35,401 nt of DNA from DATAFF01 sp036257595 (GCA_036257595.1 DATAFF010000112.1:1-35401); one strand, 5' to 3'. Positions 16,173-24,739 are shown, counted from the stretch's first letter. Notes: generated from the letters alone by a model not told the origin. Numbers and translations: made by a program.

Positions 16173-17768
16173 ATGCTCGAACAGCAGTCGATCAAAATTC
16201 GGCGGGCGCTGATCTCGCTGTCCGACAAGACGGGACTTGTCGACTTTGCCCGGGGACTCGTCGAGTGCGGCGTCACTTTGTTGTCGACCGGCGGCACGGC
16301 GCGGGCCATCGCCGAGGCCGGGCTGCCGGTGGTCGACGTCGCGACGATCACCGGCTTTCCGGAGATTCTCGGGGGGCGGGTCAAGACGCTTCATCCCAAG
16401 GTGCATGGCGGGCTGCTGGCAATTCGCGGCGATGCCGAGCATGACGCGCAGATGGTTGAACATGGCATCGCGCCGATCGATCTGGTGGCGGTGACGCTCT
16501 ATCCATTCGAGGAGGCATGGGCGCGGGGCGCGAGACCTCAGGAGCTCGTGGAGACGATCGACATCGGTGGCCCGGCGATGATCCGGGCGGCGGCCAAGAA
16601 CAGCGCCGCGGTGACGGTCATCGTCGATCCGGCCGACTATCCGACCGTGCTCGAGGCCATGCGCCAGTCCGGCGGGGAAGTGCCGGCCGCGATGCGCCGG
16701 GCGCTTGCCGCCAAGGCCTTTGTGCGGACGGCCGCCTATGACGCCATGATCGGCAATTGGCTGAGCGCGGCGGGCGGCGGCGACAGCGGGCGCTGGGCGG
16801 CGGTGGGCGGGCGGCTGATCGAGCGGCTGCGCTATGGCGAGAATCCGCAACAGATGGCGGGCTTCTATGCCACGGGCGAGCCGCGGCCCGGGGTGGCGAC
16901 GGCGCGACAGCTGCAGGGCAAGGAGCTTTCCTACAACAATATCGCCGATGCCGATGCGGCGTTCGAATGCGTCGCCGAGTTCGATCCCGCCGCGGCGCCG
17001 GCGGCGGTGATCGTCAAGCATGCCAATCCCTGCGGTGCGGCTCTGGGAGCCACGCTCGAGGAGGCGTATCGGCTGGCGCTGCGGGCCGATCCGGTCAGCG
17101 CTTTCGGCGGGATCGTCGCCTTCAACCGGCCACTCGATCAAGCGGCGGCGCGGGCCGTATCGGCGATCTTCACCGAGGTGGTCATGGCGCCCGGCGCCGA
17201 TGCGGAGGCCCTGGCGATCCTTGCCAAGGCGAAGAATCTGCGGGTGCTGGTGACCGACGGGATGCCGGACCCGGCGGCAGCGGGGACGAGCTTTCGCTCC
17301 GTGGCCGGCGGGTTCCTGGTGCAGTCGCGCGACAATGCCGCTCTCGATGCGTCGCAGCTCAAGGTGGTGACCCGCGCGAAGCCCAGCGCCGACGAGATGG
17401 CCGACATGCTGTTCGCGATGAAAATCGCCAAGCATGTCAAGTCGAATGCCATCGTGCTGGCCAAGGATGGTGCGACAGTCGGGATCGGGGCGGGGCAGAT
17501 GTCGCGGGTCGATTCCAGCCGGATGGCGATCGAGAAGGCCAAGGAGGCGGCGCGTGCCGCCGGTCTCGATCGGTCGCTGAGCGAAGGGGCGGTGGTGGCG
17601 TCCGACGCCTTCTTCCCGTTCCCGGATGGGCTCCTTGCTGCGGTGGCCGGCGGCGCCCGGGCGGTCATCCAGCCCGGCGGATCGGTGCGCGACGGCGAGG
17701 TGATCGCGGCGGCAGATGCAGCCGGGATCAGCATGGTGTTCACGGGTTTGCGTCATTTCCGTCATTGA
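16173..17768 (+). CDS. purH: Bifunctional AICAR transformylase / IMP cyclohydrolase PurH
   Basis: A 531-residue enzyme catalysing the last two steps of IMP synthesis. The N-terminal IMP cyclohydrolase (MGS-like) domain covers about 1-195, with LSTGGTARAI and GGRVKTLHPKVHGG. The C-terminal AICAR transformylase domain (about 205-531) has YGENPQQ, SYNNIADADAA and the catalytic KHANPCGAALG (K282, H283). The length is typical. It begins 6 nt after asd, so the two are probably cotranscribed. Confidence 0.96.
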   Translation: MLEQQSIKIRRALISLSDKTGLVDFARGLVECGVTLLSTGGTARAIAEAGLPVVDVATITGFPEILGGRVKTLHPKVHGGLLAIRGDAEHDAQMVEHGIAPIDLVAVTLYPFEEAWARGARPQELVETIDIGGPAMIRAAAKNSAAVTVIVDPADYPTVLEAMRQSGGEVPAAMRRALAAKAFVRTAAYDAMIGNWLSAAGGGDSGRWAAVGGRLIERLRYGENPQQMAGFYATGEPRPGVATARQLQGKELSYNNIADADAAFECVAEFDPAAAPAAVIVKHANPCGAALGATLEEAYRLALRADPVSAFGGIVAFNRPLDQAAARAVSAIFTEVVMAPGADAEALAILAKAKNLRVLVTDGMPDPAAAGTSFRSVAGGFLVQSRDNAALDASQLKVVTRAKPSADEMADMLFAMKIAKHVKSNAIVLAKDGATVGIGAGQMSRVDSSRMAIEKAKEAARAAGLDRSLSEGAVVASDAFFPFPDGLLAAVAGGARAVIQPGGSVRDGEVIAAADAAGISMVFTGLRHFRH

Positions 17769-17781
17769 GGGATCCCACGAC

Positions 17782-18663
17782 ATGGTCAGACCACGCCGCA
17801 GCGTCCTCTACATGCCGGGTTCGAACGAGCGGGCGCTGCAGAAGGCAACAGCGATTCCGGCCGATGCGCTGATCCTCGACCTCGAGGATGCGGTGGCGCC
17901 CGACGAGAAGGCGGCAGCGCGCGAGCGGGTGGCGGCGATGGTGCGCGCCAGGCCCTATGGGCGGCGCGAGGTGGTAATCCGGGTGAATGCCCTCGAGACG
18001 CCCTGGGGGATCGACGATCTCCGCACTGCGGTGGAGGCGGAGCCCGATGCGATCCTGGTGCCGAAAGTGTCGCGACCGGGCGACATGACCTCGGCGGCGA
18101 AGATCCTGGCGTCGCTTCATGCGGCACCGGCGATCCGGTTGTGGGCGATGATGGAGACGCCGGCGTCGATCCTCAATGCGCGCGACATCGCGGCGGTGGC
18201 GGCCGATCCCGGCTCGCGCTTCGCGTGCCTGGTGCTCGGGACCAACGATCTTCTCAAGGAATCGCGGGCGCGGGCGCTCGGCAACCGGTTCGCCATCGTG
18301 CCGTGGCTCGCCATGTCGGTGCTGGCGGCGCGGGCCTATGGGCTCGACATCCTCGACGGCGTCTACAATGATTTCCGCGACGAGGCCGGCTTTCGCGAGG
18401 AATGCGAGCAGGGGCGGACCCTCGGCATGGATGGCAAGACGCTGATCCACCCCTCGCAGGTCGAGCCGTGCAATGCGGTGTTCTCGCCATCGGACGAGGA
18501 AGTCGCCTGGTCGCGCAAGATCATCGCCGCGTTCAAGGAGCCGCAGAATGCCCGCAAGGGGGTGATCACGGTCGAGGGCCGCATGGTCGAGCGGCTGCAT
18601 CTGGTGATGGCGGAGCGCATGGTGGGGATCGCCGAGGCCGTTGCGGCGCGCAGCGCCGCATGA
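17782..18663 (+). CDS. CitE-like (HpcH/HpaI family) malyl-CoA enzyme: (3S)-malyl-CoA thioesterase or CoA-ester lyase
   Basis: A 293-residue CitE-superfamily TIM-barrel enzyme. Marks are RRSVLYMPGSNERAL (5-19), the metal-binding LILDLEDAVAPDEK (around 33-46), MMETPASI and MDGKTLIHPSQVE. The RSVLYMPGS start and the length (about 290) look more like the (3S)-malyl-CoA thioesterase (Mcl2/Mct) of the ethylmalonyl-CoA pathway than the longer malyl-CoA/methylmalyl-CoA lyase Mcl1 (about 320). It overlaps a mesaconyl-CoA hydratase-like gene (ATGA), which supports a C4/C5 acyl-CoA role. A citrate lyase beta subunit is unlikely because no citD or citF is nearby. Confidence 0.82.
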   Translation: MVRPRRSVLYMPGSNERALQKATAIPADALILDLEDAVAPDEKAAARERVAAMVRARPYGRREVVIRVNALETPWGIDDLRTAVEAEPDAILVPKVSRPGDMTSAAKILASLHAAPAIRLWAMMETPASILNARDIAAVAADPGSRFACLVLGTNDLLKESRARALGNRFAIVPWLAMSVLAARAYGLDILDGVYNDFRDEAGFREECEQGRTLGMDGKTLIHPSQVEPCNAVFSPSDEEVAWSRKIIAAFKEPQNARKGVITVEGRMVERLHLVMAERMVGIAEAVAARSAA

Positions 18664-19724
18664 CGCCGGAAAGCCGCACCGGGCGCTATTTCGAGGATTT
18701 CCGGCTCGGCGAGACGATCCGGCATGCGACGCCCCGCACCCTGCGGTCGGGCGATGCTTCGCTCCATATCGCGCTGACGGGATCGCGCTTTGCCGTCACC
18801 TCCTCGGCCGATTTCGCGCGCGCCGTCGGCTATCGGACGCAGCCGCTCGACGATCTCCTGGTGTTCAACATGGTGTTCGGCAAGACGGTGCCGGACATCT
18901 CGCTCAACGCCGTCGCCAATCTCGGCTATGCCGACTGCCGATTCTTGCGACCGGTGGCGGTCGGCGACACGCTGACGAGCGTGAGCGAGGTGATCGGGCT
19001 CAAGGAGAACTCCAATCGGCAGACCGGCGTCGTCCATGTGCGCTCGACGGGCATGACGAGCGACGGTCAGCGGGTGCTGAGCTTCATCCGCTGGGTGATG
19101 GTGCGCAAGCGGGATCAAGCAGCGGTCATCGATGCGGCGCATGTTCCGGTGCTGCCGGCGCAGGTCGAGCCGGCGGCGCTTGGCCAAGCCTGCCCGGAAA
19201 TCGATCTCACCCGATGGGACGATGCGCTGGCCGGCAGCGCGATGCGCTTCGAGGACTACCAGGCCGGCGAGCGGATCGATCATGTCGACGGGATGACGGT
19301 GGAGGAAGCCGAGCACATGCTGGCGACGCGGCTCTATCAGAACACCGCGCGGGTGCATTTCAACGCGCTGAGCGAGGCCAAGGGGCGGTTCGGGCGGCGG
19401 CTCGTCTATGGCGGGCATGTGATGAGCCTGGCGCGGGCACTGAGCTTCAATGGCCTGGCCAATGCCTTTCACATCGCGGCGATCAATGGCGGACGGCATG
19501 CGGCGCCGCTGTTTGCCGGCGGCACGGTGTTTGCCTGGTCGGAGATCCTGGAAACGGCAGAACTGCCGGGCCGCCGCGATGTCGGGGCGCTCCGGATCAT
19601 GACCCGGGCCACACGGGATCTGGCCTGCGGCGATTTCCCGCGCGATCCGGCGGACGGCGACGGGCCGGGGGTCATTCTCGAACTCGATTACTGGGTGCTG
19701 GTGCCGAGGCGAAGGGCCGCATAG
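18660..19724 (+). CDS. mch: MaoC-family dehydratase, probable mesaconyl-CoA hydratase (beta-methylmalyl-CoA dehydratase)
   Basis: A 354-residue protein with two hot-dog (MaoC-like) halves, about 10-155 and 195-350. This double-hotdog size is characteristic of mesaconyl-CoA hydratase, which interconverts mesaconyl-CoA and beta-methylmalyl-CoA in the ethylmalonyl-CoA pathway. Visible segments are GRYFEDFRLGETIRHATPRT near the start, NLGYADCRFLRPVAVGDTL, and RLVYGGHVMSLARALSFNG in the second half, with the GGHV active-site region. It is coupled to the CitE-like gene by a 4-nt overlap. The rest of the pathway (ccr, ecm, mcd) is not in the window, so the exact substrate is inferred. Confidence 0.82.
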   Translation: MTPESRTGRYFEDFRLGETIRHATPRTLRSGDASLHIALTGSRFAVTSSADFARAVGYRTQPLDDLLVFNMVFGKTVPDISLNAVANLGYADCRFLRPVAVGDTLTSVSEVIGLKENSNRQTGVVHVRSTGMTSDGQRVLSFIRWVMVRKRDQAAVIDAAHVPVLPAQVEPAALGQACPEIDLTRWDDALAGSAMRFEDYQAGERIDHVDGMTVEEAEHMLATRLYQNTARVHFNALSEAKGRFGRRLVYGGHVMSLARALSFNGLANAFHIAAINGGRHAAPLFAGGTVFAWSEILETAELPGRRDVGALRIMTRATRDLACGDFPRDPADGDGPGVILELDYWVLVPRRRAA

Positions 19725-19752
19725 GCTAGCCATTGGCTCTCGGCATTGCTTT

Positions 19753-19765
19753 GCTGCACTGCAGC
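19753..19765. promoter_or_regulatory. Candidate PhaR-type operator (CTGC-N3-GCAG) upstream of sdhC
   Basis: GCTGC-ACT-GCAGC is a perfect inverted repeat matching the CTGC-N3/4-GCAG form described for the alphaproteobacterial PHB regulator PhaR. It lies 71 bp upstream of the sdhC start, in the only gap (111 bp) between the malyl/mesaconyl-CoA genes and sdh. A weak TTGCTT / CTAAGA promoter-like pair overlaps it. The short motif could also occur by chance in GC-rich DNA. Confidence 0.35.
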
Positions 19766-19835
19766 GGCTAAGAGAACCGCAACGGGTCATGGTGCATTCG
19801 TGGCGCGCTGACCCCCAGCATTCTGTGGTGACCTC

Positions 19836-20240
19836 ATGACCGAGCCTACGGTGCGCGAGCGTCCGCTTTCGCCGCACCTCCAGATCTACCGCCCGATGCT
19901 GACCATGGTCATGTCGATCACCAACCGCATCACCGGCGGGGCGCTCTATTTCGGCATGGCGCTGTTCGTGCTGTGGCTTGCTGCCGCGGCCTCCGGGCCG
20001 AATGCCTTCGCGACGGTCCAGGCGGTGTACGGCTCCTGGCTCGGACTCCTCATTCTCATCGGCTTCACCTGGGCGCTGATGCTGCACACGCTCGCCGGCA
20101 TCCGCCATCTGATCTGGGACATGGGTCTCGGGCTCGATCTCAAGTCGATCGAATGGGGCGCGGTGGCGGTGCTGACCGGCTCGATCGTGCTGACGCTCGC
20201 CCTGTGGCTCTACGTCCTGCTGCGGGGAGCCCCGACATGA
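19836..20240 (+). CDS. sdhC: Succinate dehydrogenase cytochrome b556 subunit SdhC
   Basis: A 134-residue inner-membrane subunit of complex II with three predicted transmembrane helices (about 30-52, 66-92 and 107-130). RPLSPHLQIYR (9-19) and SITNRITG (27-34) are the SdhC signature and quinone-site segments. HTLAGIRHLIWD contains the heme ligand H84. It is the first gene of sdhCDAB, starts after a 111-bp gap that should hold the promoter, and overlaps sdhD by 4 nt. Confidence 0.95.
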   Translation: MTEPTVRERPLSPHLQIYRPMLTMVMSITNRITGGALYFGMALFVLWLAAAASGPNAFATVQAVYGSWLGLLILIGFTWALMLHTLAGIRHLIWDMGLGLDLKSIEWGAVAVLTGSIVLTLALWLYVLLRGAPT

Positions 20241-20620
20241 CCAGCTTCCGCACGCCGCTCGGCCGGGTGGTCGGGCTCGGCTCGGCCAAGTCCGGGGTGC
20301 ATCATTGGTGGATGGAGCGGGTGACGGCGCTCTTGGCCGTTCCACTCGTTGTCTTCCTCATCGGCTTCATCCTGGCGACGGCGGGCGGGGGTCATCAGGC
20401 GGTGGTCACGGCGATCCGGCATCCGGTCGTCGCAGTCCTGCTGATCGCGGCGATCATCACCATCGTGCGCCACATGCAGCTCGGCATGCAGGTGATCCTC
20501 GAGGACTATGTGCATGGCAAGGTGACGCTGCTTGCCGGCCTCATCGCCAACAATCTGTTCTGCATCGTCGTGGCGGTGGCGGGCGTGGCGGCCGTGATAG
20601 TTACTTGTTTTGGAGCTTGA
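20237..20620 (+). CDS. sdhD: Succinate dehydrogenase membrane anchor subunit SdhD
   Basis: A 127-residue membrane subunit with three predicted helices. With SdhC it anchors the flavoprotein and FeS subunits and shares heme b and the quinone site. GSAKSGVHHWWMERVTAL (15-32) is typical of alphaproteobacterial SdhD. H79 in VRHMQLG is the likely heme ligand, and the DY in LEDYVHG (D90, Y91) matches the quinone-binding Asp-Tyr of E. coli SdhD. Its ATG overlaps the sdhC stop. Confidence 0.94.
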   Translation: MTSFRTPLGRVVGLGSAKSGVHHWWMERVTALLAVPLVVFLIGFILATAGGGHQAVVTAIRHPVVAVLLIAAIITIVRHMQLGMQVILEDYVHGKVTLLAGLIANNLFCIVVAVAGVAAVIVTCFGA

Positions 20621-20623
20621 GAC

Positions 20624-22489
20624 ATGGCGGACACAACCAGGGATGGATCGCATTCCGGTGACGGCAGCCTCGGACCGGCCCGCAGCTTCGCCGTCAATGG
20701 CCGGGTCTATCCGATCGAGGACCATGCCCATGATGTGGTGGTGGTCGGAGCCGGCGGGGCGGGCTTGAGGGCGGTGGTCGGCTGCGCGGTGGCCGGCCTC
20801 AAGACCGCCTGCATCAGCAAGGTGTTCCCGACGCGCAGCCACACGGTGGCGGCGCAGGGCGGCATCGCCGCGGCGCTCGGCAATATGGGCGAGGACAATT
20901 GGCGCTGGCATATGTACGACACGGTCAAGGGGACCGACTGGCTGGGCGACCAGGACTCGATCGAATATCTCTGCCGCGAGGCGCCGGGCGCCGTTTACGA
21001 GCTCGAGCATTGGGGGGTGCCGTTCTCGCGCACCGAGGAAGGCAAGATCTATCAGCGGGCGTTCGGCGGGATGACGACCCATTACGGCAAGGGACAGGCG
21101 CAGCGCACATGTGCCGCTGCCGACCGCACCGGCCATGCCATGCTGCACACGCTCTATGGCCAGTCGGTCAAGCACCAGGCGGAGTTCTATGTCGAATATT
21201 TTGCCCTAGATCTGATCATGGATGCCGACGGCGCGTGCCGCGGCGTCATTGCCCTCAATATCGAGAACGGGACGCTGCACCGCTTCCGCGCCCATAAGAC
21301 GATCATGGCGACCGGGGGCTATGGCCGGACCTACTTCTCCTGCACCTCGGCCCATACCTGCACGGGCGATGGCAACGCGATGGTGCTCAGGGCCGGGCTG
21401 CCGCTCTCCGACATGGAGTTCGTGCAGTTCCATCCGACCGGGATCTATGGCGCCGGCTGCCTGATCACCGAGGGGGCGCGCGGCGAGGGCGGCTATCTCG
21501 TCAATGCAGAAGGCGAGCGCTTCATGGAGCGCTATGCACCGACGGCAAAGGACCTGGCCTCGCGCGATATCGTGTCACGGGCAATGACGATCGAGCTGCG
21601 CGAAGGCCGTGGCGTCGGGCCGCGCAAGGACCATCTCTATCTGCATCTCGATCATCTCGGCGCCGAGCTCCTGGCGGAGCGGCTGCCCGGCATCTCGGAA
21701 TCGGCGCGGATCTTCGCCGGCGTCGATGTCACTCGCCAGCCGATCCCGGTGCTGCCGACCGTGCATTACAATATGGGCGGCATCCCCACCAACCACATGG
21801 GCGAGGCGGTCAATCCGCGGCGCGGCGATGCCGATGCCATCGTGCAAGGCCTGCTGGCCTGCGGGGAAACGGCCTGCGCCTCGGTCCATGGCGCCAACCG
21901 GCTCGGCTCCAACTCGCTGACCGATCTCATCGTGTTCGGGCGGGCCTGCGCGATCAAATGCGCCGAGACGATCGAGCGCGGGGCGCGTCATCCGGATCTG
22001 CCGCGCAACTCCGGGGAGGCGGCGGTGGCGCGTCTCGATCGCTTCCGCCATGCGCGCGGCTCGACGCCGACGGCGGAACTCAGGCTCGCGATGCAGAAGA
22101 CCATGCAGGAATATTGCGCGGTGTTCCGCACCGGCGAGGTGCTGAAGGAAGGCGACCGCAAGATCAGCGAGATCTGGGCCGGGGTGGAGGACATCCGGGT
22201 CAACGACCGGTCGATGATCTGGAACTCCGATCTGGTCGAGACGCTCGAATGGGACAATCTGATCGTCCAGGCGGCGGTGACGATCCACGGTGCGCTTGCG
22301 CGGACCGAGAGCCGCGGCGCCCATGCGCGCGAGGACTATCCGATGCGCGACGACGTCGACTGGATGAAGCACACGCTGTCCTTCGCCGACACCCACCGGC
22401 GCGAAGTCCGGCTGGCCTACCGGCCGGTCCATGCGTACACGCTCACCAACGACATCGAGTATATCGCGCCCAAGGCGCGGGTCTATTGA
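20624..22489 (+). CDS. sdhA: Succinate dehydrogenase flavoprotein subunit SdhA
   Basis: The 621-residue catalytic subunit of complex II, which oxidises succinate to fumarate on the cytoplasmic face of the inner membrane. The FAD-binding VVVVGAGGAGLRA is at 38-50. The covalent-FAD histidine is in RSHTVAAQGG (H73). HPTGIYGAGCLITEGARGEGG and HYNMGGIPTN are substrate-site segments. The N-terminus before the FAD fold is about 15 residues longer than usual, with no alternative in-frame Met close to the fold. It starts 3 nt after sdhD. Confidence 0.96.
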   Translation: MADTTRDGSHSGDGSLGPARSFAVNGRVYPIEDHAHDVVVVGAGGAGLRAVVGCAVAGLKTACISKVFPTRSHTVAAQGGIAAALGNMGEDNWRWHMYDTVKGTDWLGDQDSIEYLCREAPGAVYELEHWGVPFSRTEEGKIYQRAFGGMTTHYGKGQAQRTCAAADRTGHAMLHTLYGQSVKHQAEFYVEYFALDLIMDADGACRGVIALNIENGTLHRFRAHKTIMATGGYGRTYFSCTSAHTCTGDGNAMVLRAGLPLSDMEFVQFHPTGIYGAGCLITEGARGEGGYLVNAEGERFMERYAPTAKDLASRDIVSRAMTIELREGRGVGPRKDHLYLHLDHLGAELLAERLPGISESARIFAGVDVTRQPIPVLPTVHYNMGGIPTNHMGEAVNPRRGDADAIVQGLLACGETACASVHGANRLGSNSLTDLIVFGRACAIKCAETIERGARHPDLPRNSGEAAVARLDRFRHARGSTPTAELRLAMQKTMQEYCAVFRTGEVLKEGDRKISEIWAGVEDIRVNDRSMIWNSDLVETLEWDNLIVQAAVTIHGALARTESRGAHAREDYPMRDDVDWMKHTLSFADTHRREVRLAYRPVHAYTLTNDIEYIAPKARVY

Positions 22490-22501
22490 CGGTGTGATCG
22501 C

Positions 22502-23278
22502 ATGGTTCAGCTGACACTGCCGAAGAGCTCCCGGGTGGTTGCCGGCAAGAGCTGGCCGAAGCCGACAGGCGGGCGGCTGCGAGAGTTCCGGATCTATCGA
22601 TTCGACCCGGATGACAGCGCCAATCCGCGGCTCGACAGCTATTTCGTCGATCTCGACGATTGCGGGCCGATGGTGCTCGACGCGCTGATCAAGATCAAGA
22701 ACGAGGTCGACTCGACACTGACCTTCCGGCGCTCGTGCCGCGAGGGCATTTGCGGTTCCTGCGCGATGAATATCGACGGCACCAACACGCTGGCCTGCAC
22801 GCGGGCGATCGAGGATATCAAGGGCACGGTCAAGATCTATCCGCTGCCGCATATGCATGTGATCAAGGACCTGGTGCCCGATCTCAGCATCTTCTTCGCG
22901 CAGCTGCAGGCGATTGAGCCGTGGCTCAAGCCGCTGACCCCGCCGCCGCCGACGGAGCGGCTGCAGTCACGACAGGATCGGGCGAAGCTCGACGGCTATT
23001 ATGAATGCATCCTGTGCGCCTGCTGCTCGACCTCGTGCCCGTCCTATTGGTGGAACGGCGAGCGCTATCTCGGGCCGGCGGCGCTGATCCAGGCCTATCG
23101 CTGGCTGATCGATTCGCGCGATGAATCGGCAGGCGAGCGGCTCGACGGGCTGGAAGATCCCTTCCGGCTCTATCGCTGCCACACCATCCTCAATTGCACC
23201 AAGGCGTGTCCCAAGGGGCTCAATCCGGCAAAGGCCATTGCCGAGATCAAGAAGCTGATGCTGACGCGGCAGATGTAG
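22502..23278 (+). CDS. sdhB: Succinate dehydrogenase iron-sulfur subunit SdhB
   Basis: The 258-residue electron-transfer subunit of complex II. The [2Fe-2S] cysteines are in CREGICGSC and the following NTLAC. CILCACCSTSCPSYWW carries [4Fe-4S] and [3Fe-4S] ligands, and CHTILNCTKACPKGLNP completes them. The length matches the family. It begins 12 nt after sdhA and closes the sdhCDAB operon; the permease gene follows 11 nt later and may be read through. Confidence 0.96.
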   Translation: MVQLTLPKSSRVVAGKSWPKPTGGRLREFRIYRFDPDDSANPRLDSYFVDLDDCGPMVLDALIKIKNEVDSTLTFRRSCREGICGSCAMNIDGTNTLACTRAIEDIKGTVKIYPLPHMHVIKDLVPDLSIFFAQLQAIEPWLKPLTPPPPTERLQSRQDRAKLDGYYECILCACCSTSCPSYWWNGERYLGPAALIQAYRWLIDSRDESAGERLDGLEDPFRLYRCHTILNCTKACPKGLNPAKAIAEIKKLMLTRQM

Positions 23279-23289
23279 GTGCAGACCGG

Positions 23290-24219
23290 ATGCAGTTCTC
23301 CGGCGGGTATCTCGCCCAGCAGGTCCTCAACGGGCTGATCGTCGGCTCGTTCTACAGCCTGCTGGCGGTCGCCTATGCGCTGGTTCACGCGATCACCAAC
23401 CGGATCATCCTGTCGTTCGGCGACTTCATGACGTTCGGCGCGTTCTACGCCATCGTCGCGGTGCTGGTCGGAGCCGGATTCGGCGTGTTCGATGCGGGCG
23501 CGCTGGTGCTTGCCTTGCTGGTGGCGGTGTTCGGGACGGCGGTGCTCGGGATCGCGGCCCACCGGCTCGCCTTTGCGGCGCTGATCGGAGCACGCAGCCA
23601 GGCGCTGATGATCGCCTCGGTCGGGGTCGGGATCATCGTGTCGGAGACCTTGCGGATTCAATCCGGCGGGCGCGAGCAGTGGCTGCCGCCGGTATTCCAG
23701 GACCGGGCCGCAACAGCGGATATCGGCGGTTTCACGGTCCAGATCACGATGATGCAGATCGTGGTGCTGGCGCTGGCATTGGTGCTGTCGGCCGGGCTCC
23801 TGATCGGGCTCGAGCGTAGCGCGGCGGGCCGGACCTGGCGGGCGGTATCGGAGGACCGACGGCTGGCCGAGCTGTGCGGCGTCGACACGGCGCGGACCAT
23901 CGCGCTGACAATTGCAACCTCCTCGGCTTTTGCCGGGGTCGCCGGGTTCATCGTCGCCGTCTATTATGGCGGGGTCAGCTTCTATATGGGGCTGGTGCTC
24001 GGCCTCAAGGCGCTGTTCGCAACGGTGATCGGCGGATCGGGGACGATCGGCGGGGCCATTCTCGGCGGCTTCGTGCTGGCGGGATTCGAGACCGTCTGGT
24101 CGACTTTCTTCTCGATCGGCTATCGCGACGTTGCAGTTTTTGCGGCAGTGGTGTTGATCTTCCTCCTGAAACCGGAAGGACTGCTCGGCGTTCCGCTCCG
24201 GTCGGACCACGACAGGTGA
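23290..24219 (+). CDS. LivH-type branched-chain amino-acid ABC transporter permease (orphan)
   Basis: A 309-residue inner-membrane permease with about eight hydrophobic segments. The N-terminus QQVLNGLIVGSFYSLLAVAY and FGDFMTFGAFYA are typical of LivH. ERSAAGRTWRAVSEDRRLAE is the cytoplasmic coupling loop that contacts the ATPase, and FLLKPEGLLG closes the protein. LivH normally works with LivM, LivG, LivF and a periplasmic binding protein, none of which is encoded in the window. It lies 11 nt after sdhB and directly abuts the lipoprotein gene, so it may be cotranscribed with both. Substrate is unknown; it either pairs with components elsewhere or has a divergent role. Confidence 0.88.
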   Translation: MQFSGGYLAQQVLNGLIVGSFYSLLAVAYALVHAITNRIILSFGDFMTFGAFYAIVAVLVGAGFGVFDAGALVLALLVAVFGTAVLGIAAHRLAFAALIGARSQALMIASVGVGIIVSETLRIQSGGREQWLPPVFQDRAATADIGGFTVQITMMQIVVLALALVLSAGLLIGLERSAAGRTWRAVSEDRRLAELCGVDTARTIALTIATSSAFAGVAGFIVAVYYGGVSFYMGLVLGLKALFATVIGGSGTIGGAILGGFVLAGFETVWSTFFSIGYRDVAVFAAVVLIFLLKPEGLLGVPLRSDHDR

Positions 24220-24693
24220 ATGGTCATGCTGCGATTGTTTCCGGTGATTCTGGCTCTGTTCCTGCTCAGCGGCTGCGGTGAGGAGAAGGGCCCGTATCTC
24301 AGCTTTGCCGGCGGCGGCTTCGTGGTCAATTACCGAATCGGCGAGATGTATTACGGTTTCGTCGCCAAGCCTGAACGGAAGCTGCCGGAAGGCTCGGTCA
24401 TCGAGGCCCGCTTCGAGAACCCGGCCGGCGGGCCGGAGATTGTCGTCGACACGCCGGTGCGAAGTGGCCAGCTGCAATATATGTTCCGCACCCCGCCGGT
24501 GAAGGGCGTCAGGAAGGACAAGGACTATCGGGTCGAGATGCGCCTGCTGGACAAGCCGCAGGGGACGGTGCTCGCCAGCGTGAGCCATAGTTTCCGCAGC
24601 ACGGCCGATCAGTCGGCAATTCCCGACAAGCCACTGGTGGTCGGGCCGGGATATATGCCAAATCCCGAGAACGACATCACCAAGCAACCTTGA
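24220..24693 (+). CDS. Small outer/inner-membrane lipoprotein (hypothetical)
   Basis: A 157-residue protein with a lipoprotein signal peptide. The hydrophobic stretch ends in the lipobox LSGC, with the lipidated cysteine at C19. The mature part is mainly beta-rich with no recognised domain; a segment near residues 55-110 (PEGSVIEARFENPAG) could be an Ig-like sandwich. The ATG directly follows the LivH stop (TGAATG), with AGG 5 nt upstream. A second in-frame ATG at 24226 is possible. It is the first gene of the lemA/TPM envelope cluster by position. Function is not recognised. Confidence 0.75.
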   Translation: MVMLRLFPVILALFLLSGCGEEKGPYLSFAGGGFVVNYRIGEMYYGFVAKPERKLPEGSVIEARFENPAGGPEIVVDTPVRSGQLQYMFRTPPVKGVRKDKDYRVEMRLLDKPQGTVLASVSHSFRSTADQSAIPDKPLVVGPGYMPNPENDITKQP

Positions 24694-24701
24694 GAAATAC
24701 C

Positions 24702-24739
24702 CTGACAATGGCTCGAGAAAGGCTCTGACAATGGCTCGA
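24702..24739 (+). repeat. 15-bp direct repeat duplicating the lemA start region
   Basis: CTGACAATGGCTCGA occurs at 24702-24716 and again at 24725-24739. The second copy contains the lemA start codon (24731). The first copy starts a six-codon mini-ORF (MARERL, 24708-24728) whose stop ends 2 nt before the lemA ATG. AAGG between the copies serves as the lemA ribosome-binding site. Confidence 0.8.

Noticed and set aside
15093..17783. Minus-strand open frame of 896 codons opposite asd and purH
   Set aside because: It spans two well-identified + strand genes and their gap, is rich in Arg/His/Gly as GC-rich antisense frames are, and shows no motif.
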